Shown: piece by piece, positions 10,983-18,423 of the stretch
Layout of the letters: each line of letters opens with the position of its first letter
Numbering within the stretch: position 1 is the first letter of the stretch
Source of the DNA: DASYLJ01 sp036009625
Lineage (GTDB): Bacteria; Desulfobacterota; Binatia; DP-6
Direction of reading: 5' to 3'
Assembly (NCBI GenBank): GCA_036009625.1
Contig: DASYLJ010000006.1
Location: forward strand, 1-64,000
Length of the DNA stretch: 64,000 bases
Position numbers and translations under genes: made by a program
Notes under the pieces: generated by a model
What the model was told of the DNA's origin: nothing
Databases searched by the model: none
What the model saw: the letters and a program-made list of their open reading frames with translations, nothing else

Positions 10983-10997
10983 GACGGTCGTACCGTC
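10983..10997. promoter_or_regulatory. inverted repeat abutting the sigma-54 promoter
   Basis: GACGGT-CGT-ACCGTC is a perfect 6-bp dyad ending 1 bp before the -24 element. It could be a regulator site. Activator sites for sigma-54 promoters usually lie further upstream, so a repressor or accessory protein is equally possible. Confidence 0.35.
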
Positions 10998-10998
10998 G

Positions 10999-11014
10999 CT
11001 GGCACGATCCCTGC
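10999..11014 (+). promoter_or_regulatory. sigma-54 (-24/-12) promoter
   Basis: CTGGCACGATCCCTGC matches the sigma-54 consensus YTGGCACGRNNNTTGCW at all -24 bases, with GG and GC separated by exactly 10 nt. Transcription would begin near 11026, just before an AGGAGG ribosome site at about 11028-11033 and the ATG at 11039. It lies between the kinase gene and the small membrane-protein genes and points at the latter. Confidence 0.7.
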
Positions 11015-11038
11015 GAGGGTCCCGGCCAGGAGGTTCAC

Positions 11039-11269
11039 ATGATGACGATTCCCGCCGCTCTCGCGATTCCTTTCACCGCCCCGCTCGGGCTGGGCGCCGG
11101 CATGGGGGTCATGGGCTTCATCGGTCTCGCCGTCGTCGGCACCGGATTCACCGTGCTGATCGCCCGCATGCTGGCGGATTGCACGACGGACGGCACTCCC
11201 CGCGACACCACCGCCCCCGATCCGCTCCCGAACCATCGCAGCCTGCAGTCGCTGCGACAGGCGGCGTGA
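11039..11269 (+). CDS. small membrane protein, 76 residues
   Basis: Short protein beginning MMTIPAALAIPFTAP. It has one long glycine-rich hydrophobic segment (about residues 15-42) and a polar C-terminal tail rich in Asp, Pro and Arg. A strong AGGAGG ribosome-binding site lies 5-6 nt before the ATG, and the gene is directly behind the sigma-54 promoter. It looks like a target of the adjacent two-component system. No family is recognised. Its stop overlaps the start of the next small gene (GTGA), so the two are probably made together. A stress-induced membrane microprotein is one possible role. Confidence 0.65.
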   Translation: MMTIPAALAIPFTAPLGLGAGMGVMGFIGLAVVGTGFTVLIARMLADCTTDGTPRDTTAPDPLPNHRSLQSLRQAA

Positions 11270-11475
11270 CGATGATCTTCGGGTTTCCCCCGGTGGCGCC
11301 GTCGCTGTCGCTGGCCGAGCTCTTCGGACCGGTGGCCGTGTTGGCGATGATCGCGGTGGGTGTGGTGATGAGCGTGCTCGTCGTCGGACTCGCGCTCGAT
11401 GGGAGGACGGTCTCCCGACGGGCGACGGCCCGTCCCCCCATCGTCAGCCGGCGACACGCACGCCCCGCGGTCTGA
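11266..11475 (+). CDS. small membrane protein, 69 residues
   Basis: Second microprotein in the sigma-54 transcript. It begins at a GTG that overlaps the preceding stop; an ATG at 11272 is the alternative, giving 67 residues. One hydrophobic helix (about residues 25-45, VAVLAMIAVGVVMSVLVVGLAL) is followed by a short, very basic tail (RTVSRRATARPP). Orientation is probably N-out/C-in by the positive-inside rule. I do not recognise the family. Position and coupling suggest it acts with the 76-residue protein upstream. Confidence 0.6.
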   Translation: MTMIFGFPPVAPSLSLAELFGPVAVLAMIAVGVVMSVLVVGLALDGRTVSRRATARPPIVSRRHARPAV

Positions 11476-11518
11476 CCCGGCGCTGGGCGTCACCGCGACG
11501 TCGTGCTACGCGGACGCG

Positions 11519-11905
11519 ATGTCGACGCTGTCCGAGCGCCTCGCCCGTGTGGCACGACGGCACACGCTGCGGCTCACGCACCACGGTCGCAAGAGCGGCA
11601 AGGCGTACGACGTGACCATCTGGTTCGTCGTCGACGGCGAGACGGTGTGGGTCGAGACCGCCGACCAGCGGCGCCAGTGGACGCGCAACGTGAAGGCACG
11701 GCCGGACGTGACGATCACCGCTGGCGAAGAGCGCTTCACCGGTCGCATCGAACCGGTGACCGATGCAGCGACGCTCGCCCACGCCATCGACCTGCTCGGC
11801 GACAAGTACTGGTTCGTGAAACCCGTCATCTGGATCGACCGCCGGCTCGGCCGCGCCGGTCTCGGTCCGTACGGCGGCGCGTTCCGGCTGACGCTCGCGG
11901 GCTGA
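11519..11905 (+). CDS. deazaflavin (F420)-dependent nitroreductase-like protein
   Basis: A 128-residue split-barrel protein of the DUF385/Ddn family. Family features are the segment LTHHGRKSGKAYDVTIWF, where the RxSG turn contacts cofactor phosphate, the strand DGETVWVETADQRRQWTRNVKA, and the ending PVTDAATLAHA. Members use F420H2 to reduce quinones, aflatoxins or nitro-compounds; some instead bind fatty acids or other flavins. The ATG at 11519 is preferred because the upstream in-frame stretch belongs to the previous coding region. Together with the NpdG-like gene at 6697 it hints at F420 in this organism. Confidence 0.75.
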   Translation: MSTLSERLARVARRHTLRLTHHGRKSGKAYDVTIWFVVDGETVWVETADQRRQWTRNVKARPDVTITAGEERFTGRIEPVTDAATLAHAIDLLGDKYWFVKPVIWIDRRLGRAGLGPYGGAFRLTLAG

Positions 11906-11921
11906 ACCGTCGCCAGTCGCG

Positions 11922-11950
11922 TTGACCCAGCGCGCGCGACCACCGTAAAA
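11922..11950 (+). promoter_or_regulatory. sigma-70-like promoter, leaderless spacing
   Basis: TTGACC at 11922-11927, a 17-nt spacer and GTAAAA at 11945-11950. The ATG of the acyl-CoA dehydrogenase gene begins 8 nt later with no Shine-Dalgarno sequence between. Confidence 0.4.
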
Positions 11951-11958
11951 CGCCCGCC

Positions 11959-13152
11959 ATGTCCGAACGACGCGTCACCCCCGAGCAGGCCGAGTTCCGC
12001 GAGTATTGCCGCAGCTGGCTGGCGGAGAATCGTCCCACCCCGCCGCCGTTCCGTCTGCCCATCTCGCCCATCGAGGTGATGACGGAGGACCAGCGGCGCT
12101 ACCTCTGCGCCTGGCAGAAGAAGTGCCACGCGGCGGGGCTCATCGGGAGCGACTACCCGAAGGAGTACGGCGGTGGCGGACACACCGGCTTCCAGCAGAT
12201 CGCCAGCCACGAGATGTCGAAGGCGAACGTGCCGTACATGATCAACGTCATCGGCCTCAGCATGGCGGCGCCGACGATCCGCGAGCATGGCACCGAGGAG
12301 CAGAAGCGTCGCTACCTGCCGCCGCTCTTCTCCGGCGAGGAGATCTGGTGCCAGGGCTTCTCCGAGCCGAACGCCGGCAGCGACCTCGCCAACGTGCAGG
12401 CGTCGGCGGTGCGCCAGGGCGACCACTGGGTGATCAACGGCCACAAGGTGTGGACCAGCCTGGCGCACTTCGCGAGCTGGATGATCATGATCTGCCGCAC
12501 CAGCAGCGACCACAAGTACAACGGCCTCACCTACTTCCTGGTACCGATCGCGAACACCAAGGGCGTCACCGTGCGGCCGCTCATCAAGATCACCGGCGAG
12601 ACGGGCTTCAACGAGGTGTTCTTCGAGGACGTCGTCGTACCCGACACCATGCGCGTCGACGAGGTCGGCAAGGGCTGGACGGTGGCGATGACGACGCTCA
12701 CCTACGAGCGCGGCGCCGCCGAGGGCGCCGGCAGCGGCGGCGGGGTGTCGCTCGACGATCAGCTGGCCTCGCTCGTCGGCCTGGCGAAGAAGCTCGGGCG
12801 CTGGGACGACCCCGTCGTGCGCGACAAGGTGATGGAGCTCGCCGTCCGCGCCGAGGGTCTGCGCCAGAACACGCGCCGCGGCCGCGTCGCCACGCTCATC
12901 GAGCACCCCATGCGCGTGCCGCTGCAGCAGAAGGTGACCATCACCGAGCTGGTGCAGGACATGGCGAAGGTGGCGCTCGAGATCGAGGGCGCGCACGCCA
13001 CGTTGTACATGAACGATCCCGCCGCGCCCGACGGTGGTCACTGGCCGCTCGCGTATCTCAACTCCTACGGCATGACGATCGCGGCCGGCAGCAACGAGAT
13101 CCAGCGCAACATCCTTGGCGAGCGCGTGCTCGGCATGGCGAAGTCGAAGTAG
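11959..13152 (+). CDS. acyl-CoA dehydrogenase, subunit 1 of an adjacent pair
   Basis: Flavoprotein of 397 residues that oxidises acyl-CoA to enoyl-CoA. The family segment WCQGFSEPNAGSDLANVQ binds flavin/substrate. INGHKVWTS and the C-terminal AAGSNEIQRNILGERVLGM are also typical. The second dehydrogenase starts 10 bp downstream. Such adjacent unequal pairs resemble the alpha2beta2 FadE-type enzymes of actinobacterial sterol side-chain degradation, where only one subunit has the catalytic base. The substrate could equally be another branched or alicyclic acyl-CoA. No Shine-Dalgarno sequence precedes the ATG. Confidence 0.9.
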   Translation: MSERRVTPEQAEFREYCRSWLAENRPTPPPFRLPISPIEVMTEDQRRYLCAWQKKCHAAGLIGSDYPKEYGGGGHTGFQQIASHEMSKANVPYMINVIGLSMAAPTIREHGTEEQKRRYLPPLFSGEEIWCQGFSEPNAGSDLANVQASAVRQGDHWVINGHKVWTSLAHFASWMIMICRTSSDHKYNGLTYFLVPIANTKGVTVRPLIKITGETGFNEVFFEDVVVPDTMRVDEVGKGWTVAMTTLTYERGAAEGAGSGGGVSLDDQLASLVGLAKKLGRWDDPVVRDKVMELAVRAEGLRQNTRRGRVATLIEHPMRVPLQQKVTITELVQDMAKVALEIEGAHATLYMNDPAAPDGGHWPLAYLNSYGMTIAAGSNEIQRNILGERVLGMAKSK

Positions 13153-13162
13153 GAGCGATCCG

Positions 13163-14299
13163 ATGGCACAGCCCCGCGATTTCGGCTTCGGCAGCGAAGA
13201 ACAGATGGTGCGCGACGGCGCCCGCAAGCTGCTGCGCGACGAGCTTCCCGTCGACCGCCTGCGCACGCTGGTGGCAGGCGATCACCACCAGGCGTACGAG
13301 AGCGAAGTCCCGCCGAACGCCTGGGAGCCGCGGCTCTGGGAGTCGATCGTCGGCCTCGGCTGGACGGCGCTCTGGGTGCCCGAGTCGGCGGGCGGCGTCG
13401 GCATGAAGATGGTGGCGGTGGCAGCTCTGGTCGAAGAGGTCGGGCGCGCCGCCCTGCCCTCACCGCTGCCGGCGACACTCTGTGCCACCGCCGTGCTGCG
13501 CGCCGCGGACGAGACCGCAGCGCAGCCGTGGCTCGAGCAGGTCGCGAGCGGCACCGCCGCCACGCTGGCATGGACCAACGCCGCGGGGTCGTGGGCGCCG
13601 ACGGACACCGACGTGACGGTCGGCACCGACGGCACGTTGTCCGGCACAGCCTGCTTCGTGCAAGAGGCGCGCAAGACCGCACTGTTCGTCGTCGTCGCGC
13701 GCGGCCCCGAGGGTGTCGGGCTCTACGTGGTTCCGAAGGACACCGCCGGCATCACCATTACGCCCGATCGCATCGTCGACCTGACGCGCGATCAGGCGCA
13801 TATCCGTTTCGACGGCGTGAAGCCGGCGGCGGTGCTCTCCGCGCCCGGCACCGGCGACGGTGTCCTCGCCGCCGCCCTGCCCGCGATCCTCACGATCGTC
13901 GCCGCCGACCTCTGCGGCGCGGCCGAGTGGCAGCTGCAGACGACGACCGAGTACGCGCGCGTACGCACGCAGTTCGAGAAGCCGATCGGCTTCTTCCAGG
14001 CGGTGAAGCATCCCATCGTCAACATGATGATGGCGATCGACCGCGCGCGGTCGATCACCTACGCCGCGGCGTGCGCCCTCGACACCGAGCCCGAGGCGGC
14101 GCTGCGTCTCGCCCGCATGGCGAAGGCGGCCGCGTCGGACACGGCCGCGTTCTGCTCCGATCGCTCGGTGCAGCTGCACGGCGGCATCGGCTTCACCTGG
14201 GAGTGCGACGTCCACATCTGGTTCAAGCGCCAGAAGCACAACCAGGTGCTCTACGGCGACGGCCCGTACCAGCGCGCGCAGCTCGCACGCTTGTACTAG
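13163..14299 (+). CDS. acyl-CoA dehydrogenase, subunit 2 of the pair
   Basis: Acyl-CoA dehydrogenase-fold protein of 378 residues, more divergent in its middle domain than its partner. Recognisable elements are ARVRTQFEKPIGFFQAVKH, the helical region with ACALDTEPEAALRLARMAKA, and QLHGGIGFTWECDVHIWFKR near the C-terminus. An AGGAG ribosome site 7 nt before the ATG at 13163 supports that start over one 48 nt upstream inside the previous gene. It is co-transcribed with the first dehydrogenase, probably as the second subunit of a heteromer. Which subunit supplies the catalytic glutamate was not established. Confidence 0.88.
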   Translation: MAQPRDFGFGSEEQMVRDGARKLLRDELPVDRLRTLVAGDHHQAYESEVPPNAWEPRLWESIVGLGWTALWVPESAGGVGMKMVAVAALVEEVGRAALPSPLPATLCATAVLRAADETAAQPWLEQVASGTAATLAWTNAAGSWAPTDTDVTVGTDGTLSGTACFVQEARKTALFVVVARGPEGVGLYVVPKDTAGITITPDRIVDLTRDQAHIRFDGVKPAAVLSAPGTGDGVLAAALPAILTIVAADLCGAAEWQLQTTTEYARVRTQFEKPIGFFQAVKHPIVNMMMAIDRARSITYAAACALDTEPEAALRLARMAKAAASDTAAFCSDRSVQLHGGIGFTWECDVHIWFKRQKHNQVLYGDGPYQRAQLARLY

Positions 14300-14304
14300 C
14301 GCGC

Positions 14305-15066
14305 ATGCGTCGAGGCACCGGCTCGCTCTACCGCCGGCTGAAGTCGATCGAATTCCTGCTCACGCGCGATCGTCGCGCGGCGATCGAGTTTCTGCGCGCG
14401 TCGTATCCCGTCGACGTGTCGCTCTGGCGGCGCCTCGACCTGCTGCGACGCTACATCCGCACCACCAACCACATCCGCACGTATCACTCCCAGGCCGAGA
14501 TGCTCGCCGTCACCGATCGCATCCTCCGGCTCGCGGGGCGGCCCGGGCTCACCGTCGTCGAATGCGGCGCCGGCAAGGGCGGCAGCACGGCGAAGGTCAG
14601 CCTGGCAACCCGCCTCGCGGGCGGACGGCTGCTGGTGTTCGACTCGTTTCGCGGCATTCCCGCCAATGACGAGCGCCACACGAACCTCTACGGGCGACCG
14701 GTCGAGTTCCGCGCCGGCGCGTTTCGCGGCCGGTTGCCGTCGGTGCGACGGACCGTGGCGGAGTACGGCGCGCTCGACGTCTGCGAGTTCCACAAGGGCT
14801 GGTTCGCCGACACGCTCGCCGACTTCGCGGAGCCCGTCGACGTCGTCCTACTCGACGTCGATCTGCTGAGCTCGACGCGCACCTGCATCACGCGGCTCTT
14901 CCCACGGCTGCGATCCGGCGGCTCGCTGTTCACCCAGGACGGGCATCTCGCCGCGATCATCGAGCTGCTCGGCGACGCGCGCTTCTGGATCGACGAGGTC
15001 GGCGTGCCGCCACCGGTGATTGCGGGACTGGGGCGGCAGAAGCTCCTGCAAGTCCGCGCGGGCTAG
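14305..15066 (+). CDS. TylF/MycF-like SAM-dependent methyltransferase
   Basis: Protein of 253 residues with a class I methyltransferase fold. VVECGAGKGGSTA is motif I, FDSFRGIP is the post-II acidic loop typical of TylF/macrocin O-methyltransferases, and DVVLLDVDLLSSTRTCI provides the metal/acceptor acidic cluster. An Arg-rich N-terminal helix region precedes it. It starts 5 bp after the dehydrogenase stop, so it may be in the same transcript. The family methylates sugar hydroxyls in natural products or glycans. The acceptor here is unknown, and no biosynthetic cluster surrounds it. Confidence 0.75.
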   Translation: MRRGTGSLYRRLKSIEFLLTRDRRAAIEFLRASYPVDVSLWRRLDLLRRYIRTTNHIRTYHSQAEMLAVTDRILRLAGRPGLTVVECGAGKGGSTAKVSLATRLAGGRLLVFDSFRGIPANDERHTNLYGRPVEFRAGAFRGRLPSVRRTVAEYGALDVCEFHKGWFADTLADFAEPVDVVLLDVDLLSSTRTCITRLFPRLRSGGSLFTQDGHLAAIIELLGDARFWIDEVGVPPPVIAGLGRQKLLQVRAG

Positions 15067-15150
15067 CGCCGCACGCCGCATGGCGGGCGCGCCCCCACAG
15101 ATTCTTCCTTGTGTCCCAGATGTGCGCCCGCTACCCCGGTTGGAAGGCTC

Positions 15151-16800
15151 ATGTCGAAGAACACCCCGAAATCCGACACCTCCCTCGACCGTCGCAGCGT
15201 GCTCCGTGGCGCCGGCGCGCTGGCGCTGACCGCCCTCGTCCCTGTCACCACCGGTACGGCCCTCGCCGAGCCGCCACACGCACAAGGTCGCCCGCGACCG
15301 CTCCGCAAGAGCAACCGCGTGCGCGACGCCTACAAGTATCGCGTCAAGATGGCGAAGATGGCGGCGCAGCGTCCGCTCTTCGAGAACGTCTCGAACGGCG
15401 ACGAGGACAACCTCGAGCACTTCGTCGGCAACTACTCGAAGGCGCTCCCACATGATTCGCTCGGGCACGTCGATCCCGCCGCCTACGCCGCGCTGGTGAA
15501 GGCCTCGCACAGCGGCAAGAACAACGACTTCGACCAGGTTCCCCTCGGCCTCGGCCGCAAGCTGACGAGCGCACAGGCCGCGCTCGCCTTCGAGCTGCAG
15601 GGCTGCGACTCGCACCACAGCTACATGCCTCCGGCGCCGGCGTTCTCGTCGGCCGAGGAAGCGGCGGAAATGGTCGAGCTGTACTGGATGTCGCTCTGCC
15701 GCGACGTCCCGTTCACCGAGTACGCCACCAACCCGCTCACGCAGGCGGCGATGGCGGAGATCGGCGCGCTGCCCGACTATCGCGGCGCACGCGCCGGTGA
15801 CGGTCTGGTGACGCCGCCGGTGCTGTTCCGCGGTCTCGAGTACGGCTGCTCGGTCGGGCCGTATCTCTCGCAGTTCCTCTGGCAGGACGTTCCCTACGGC
15901 GCGCAGGTCATCTCGCAGCGCAGCCAGACGGTGCTTCCCGGCATCGACTATCTCACCGACGTCGACAGCTGGCTGGCGGTGCAGAACGGCGCCGACCCAC
16001 GTGGCACCGATATCGTCGACCCCGTGCGCCGTTACCCGCGCGATCTGCGCGGCATGGGACGCTGGGTGCAGATCGACGCCCTCTACCAGGCCTACCTGAA
16101 CGCGTGCCTCATCCTCCTCGGACAGAAGGCGCCGTTCGCCGCCGGCATCCCGTCGACCCAATCCGTCACCTGCGAGGGCTTCGTCGACTGGGGCGCACCG
16201 CACCTGATGGCGCTGGTGTGCGAGGTATCGACACGCGCGCTCAAGGCCGTCTGGTACCACAAGTGGAACGTGCATCGCCGGCTACGGCCCGAGGAGTTCG
16301 GCGGCCGCGTCCACAACCATCTCGCCGGCCGCTCCTCGTATCCCATCCACGAGAGCGTGCTGAACTCGCAGGCCGTGTCGCAGGTGTTCTCCCAGTACGG
16401 CACCTACCTGCTGCCCATGGCGTTCCCCGAGGGCTCGCCGACGCACTGCTCGTACGGCTCCGGCCACGCGACGGTCGCGGGCGCGTGCACGACGATCCTG
16501 AAGGCATGGTTCAAGGAGGATCACGCGCTGGCGCATCCCGTCGTGCCGAACGCCGACGGCACCGCACTCGAGCCGTGGGAGGGCGATCCGCTCACCGTCG
16601 GCAACGAGCTCAACAAGGTTGCCGCGAACATCGGCATCGCCCGCAACGGCGCGGGCGTGCACTGGCTCAGCGACTACTACCAGTCGCTGCGGCTCGGCGA
16701 GTACGTCGCCAAGACCGTGCTCGAAGAGCAGAAGCCCAGCTACAACCAGTCACCAACGTTCGAGTTCACGAGCTTCGACGGCCACCACGTGACGATCTGA
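15151..16800 (+). CDS. Tat-exported vanadium-dependent haloperoxidase, algal/cyanobacterial type
   Basis: A 549-residue PAP2-fold enzyme predicted to oxidise halide with H2O2 using vanadate. All vanadate ligands are visible: K371, R379, S437-G438-H439, R498 and axial H504, plus the auxiliary H432 in PTHCSYGSGHA. The 8-residue K371-R379 spacing matches algal/cyanobacterial bromoperoxidases rather than the fungal 7-residue spacing. A twin-arginine signal (DRRSVLRGAGALALTALV) sends it folded to the periplasm. A GGAAGG site precedes the ATG, and TTGTGT-17-TACCCC (15109-15137) is a possible promoter. Halide choice cannot be read. Confidence 0.88.
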   Translation: MSKNTPKSDTSLDRRSVLRGAGALALTALVPVTTGTALAEPPHAQGRPRPLRKSNRVRDAYKYRVKMAKMAAQRPLFENVSNGDEDNLEHFVGNYSKALPHDSLGHVDPAAYAALVKASHSGKNNDFDQVPLGLGRKLTSAQAALAFELQGCDSHHSYMPPAPAFSSAEEAAEMVELYWMSLCRDVPFTEYATNPLTQAAMAEIGALPDYRGARAGDGLVTPPVLFRGLEYGCSVGPYLSQFLWQDVPYGAQVISQRSQTVLPGIDYLTDVDSWLAVQNGADPRGTDIVDPVRRYPRDLRGMGRWVQIDALYQAYLNACLILLGQKAPFAAGIPSTQSVTCEGFVDWGAPHLMALVCEVSTRALKAVWYHKWNVHRRLRPEEFGGRVHNHLAGRSSYPIHESVLNSQAVSQVFSQYGTYLLPMAFPEGSPTHCSYGSGHATVAGACTTILKAWFKEDHALAHPVVPNADGTALEPWEGDPLTVGNELNKVAANIGIARNGAGVHWLSDYYQSLRLGEYVAKTVLEEQKPSYNQSPTFEFTSFDGHHVTI

Positions 16801-16803
16801 GCG

Positions 16804-18423
16804 TCAGCCGCCGCCGGTCTTCGCCTTGCGCTCACGATCGCGCAGCTCGACGCGACGGATCTTGCCGCTCACCGTCTTCGGCAGGGCGTCGACGAACTCG
16901 ATCTCGCGGGGATACTTGTAGGGGGCCGTCACCGCCTTCACGTGGTCCTGCAGCGCGGTGACGAGCGCCGCACTCGGCGCGTGCCCTTCGCGCAGCACGA
17001 CGAACGCCTTCACGATCTCGCCGCGCACCGCATCGGGCGTGGCAACGACCGCCGATTCGACCACCGCCGCGTGCTGCAGCAGCGCGCTTTCCACCTCGAA
17101 CGGCCCGATGCGATAGCCCGCCGAGATGATGACGTCGTCGGCGCGCCCGATGAACCAGAGGTAGCCGTCCTCGTCCTGCCGCGCGCGATCGCCGGTGAGA
17201 TACCATTCGCCACGCCAGCTGGCCGCCGTCTCCTCGGGATTCTTCCAGTACTCGCGGAAGAGGGACGGCGGGTGCCCGCGCAGCGCCAGGTCGCCGATCT
17301 CGCCCGGCGCCAGCTCGGCGCCGTCGTCACCGATGACCCGCAGGTCGTGGCCGGGGAACGGCTTCCCCATCGAGCCGGGACGGATCGGTAAGCTCGGCAG
17401 GTTGGCGGCGAGGATGATGCTTTCGGTCTGGCCGTAGCCGTCGTGGATGAGCAGGCCGAATGCCTCGTGCCAGGTGTGGATGACCTCGGGATTGAGCGGC
17501 TCACCGGCGCCGACGCAGTGCCGCAGCCGCGGCAGTCGCCAGGACGCGAGGTCGTGCTTCACCAGCATGCGGTACTCGGTGGGCGGCGCGCAGAACACCG
17601 ACACCTCGTAGCGTCGCAGCAGATCGAGCTCGCGCTCGGGGTCGAAGCGTCCGTCGTACATGAACGTCGGTGTACCGTTCATCCACGGGCCGAAGAGCAC
17701 GCCGTAGGCGGCCTTGGCCCAGCCGGTGTCGGACGTCGTCCAGTGCAGGTCGGTGCGCTGCAGGTCGAGCCAGTACTCGCCGGTGTAACGCTGCGCAAAG
17801 GTGTAGGCGTGCGTGTGCAGCACGGCCTTCGGCTCCTTCGTCGTGCCCGACGTGTAGAAGCAGAGCGCCGGCTCGTCACCGCGCGTGCGCGCCGCGACGC
17901 CGCCCGACGCCGCCTTGGCGAGGGCATCGTCGAAGTCGCGCCAGCCCGAGGGCGCACCGCCGACGGCGAGCCGCACGTCGACCCCCGGCACGTCGGCGAG
18001 CGCACGGTCGACCTCGGCGGTCTGCGCGACGGTGGTGATGATGGCGCGCGCGCCGCTGTGCCGCGCGCGATACGCGACGTCGGCCGCACGCAGCGACGAC
18101 GTGCACGGGATGACGAGCGCCCCGAGCTTGAGCCCCCCGATCATGGCGATCTGCCACGACGGTACGCGCGGCAGCATGACCAGCACCGGGTCGCCGCGCT
18201 TCACGCCGAGCCCCGCCAGCGCGTTCATGCAACGCGTGGAGGCGACGGCGACGTCCCAGAACGTGAGACGCGCGGTGCGGCCACTCTCGTTCTCCCAGTA
18301 GAGCGCCGTCCGGCTGCGATCGGTGCCCCAGGCGTCGATCAGCGCGCCGAAGTTGAACTCCTCCGGTACGTCCCACCGAAAGCCCGCGACCAGATCCTTG
18401 TAGAGACGGCCCGGCGCGATCAT
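16804..18423 (-). CDS. AMP-forming acyl-CoA synthetase
   Basis: Adenylate-forming ligase of 539 residues, joining a carboxylic acid to CoA. The P-loop FYTSGTTKEPKAVLHTH, the A5-type DGYGQTE, the A8 hinge WYLTGDRARQDEDGYLWFIGRADD, and the C-terminal lysine segment LPKTVSGKIRR are all present. It resembles the medium-chain/acetyl-CoA synthetase-like (MACS) group. Its ATG overlaps the stop of the upstream decarboxylase gene (ATGA), so the two are translationally coupled. This suggests that the acid derived from the decarboxylase's aldehyde product is its substrate, but an aldehyde dehydrogenase would be needed between them. Confidence 0.9.
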   Translation of the reverse strand: MIAPGRLYKDLVAGFRWDVPEEFNFGALIDAWGTDRSRTALYWENESGRTARLTFWDVAVASTRCMNALAGLGVKRGDPVLVMLPRVPSWQIAMIGGLKLGALVIPCTSSLRAADVAYRARHSGARAIITTVAQTAEVDRALADVPGVDVRLAVGGAPSGWRDFDDALAKAASGGVAARTRGDEPALCFYTSGTTKEPKAVLHTHAYTFAQRYTGEYWLDLQRTDLHWTTSDTGWAKAAYGVLFGPWMNGTPTFMYDGRFDPERELDLLRRYEVSVFCAPPTEYRMLVKHDLASWRLPRLRHCVGAGEPLNPEVIHTWHEAFGLLIHDGYGQTESIILAANLPSLPIRPGSMGKPFPGHDLRVIGDDGAELAPGEIGDLALRGHPPSLFREYWKNPEETAASWRGEWYLTGDRARQDEDGYLWFIGRADDVIISAGYRIGPFEVESALLQHAAVVESAVVATPDAVRGEIVKAFVVLREGHAPSAALVTALQDHVKAVTAPYKYPREIEFVDALPKTVSGKIRRVELRDRERKAKTGGG

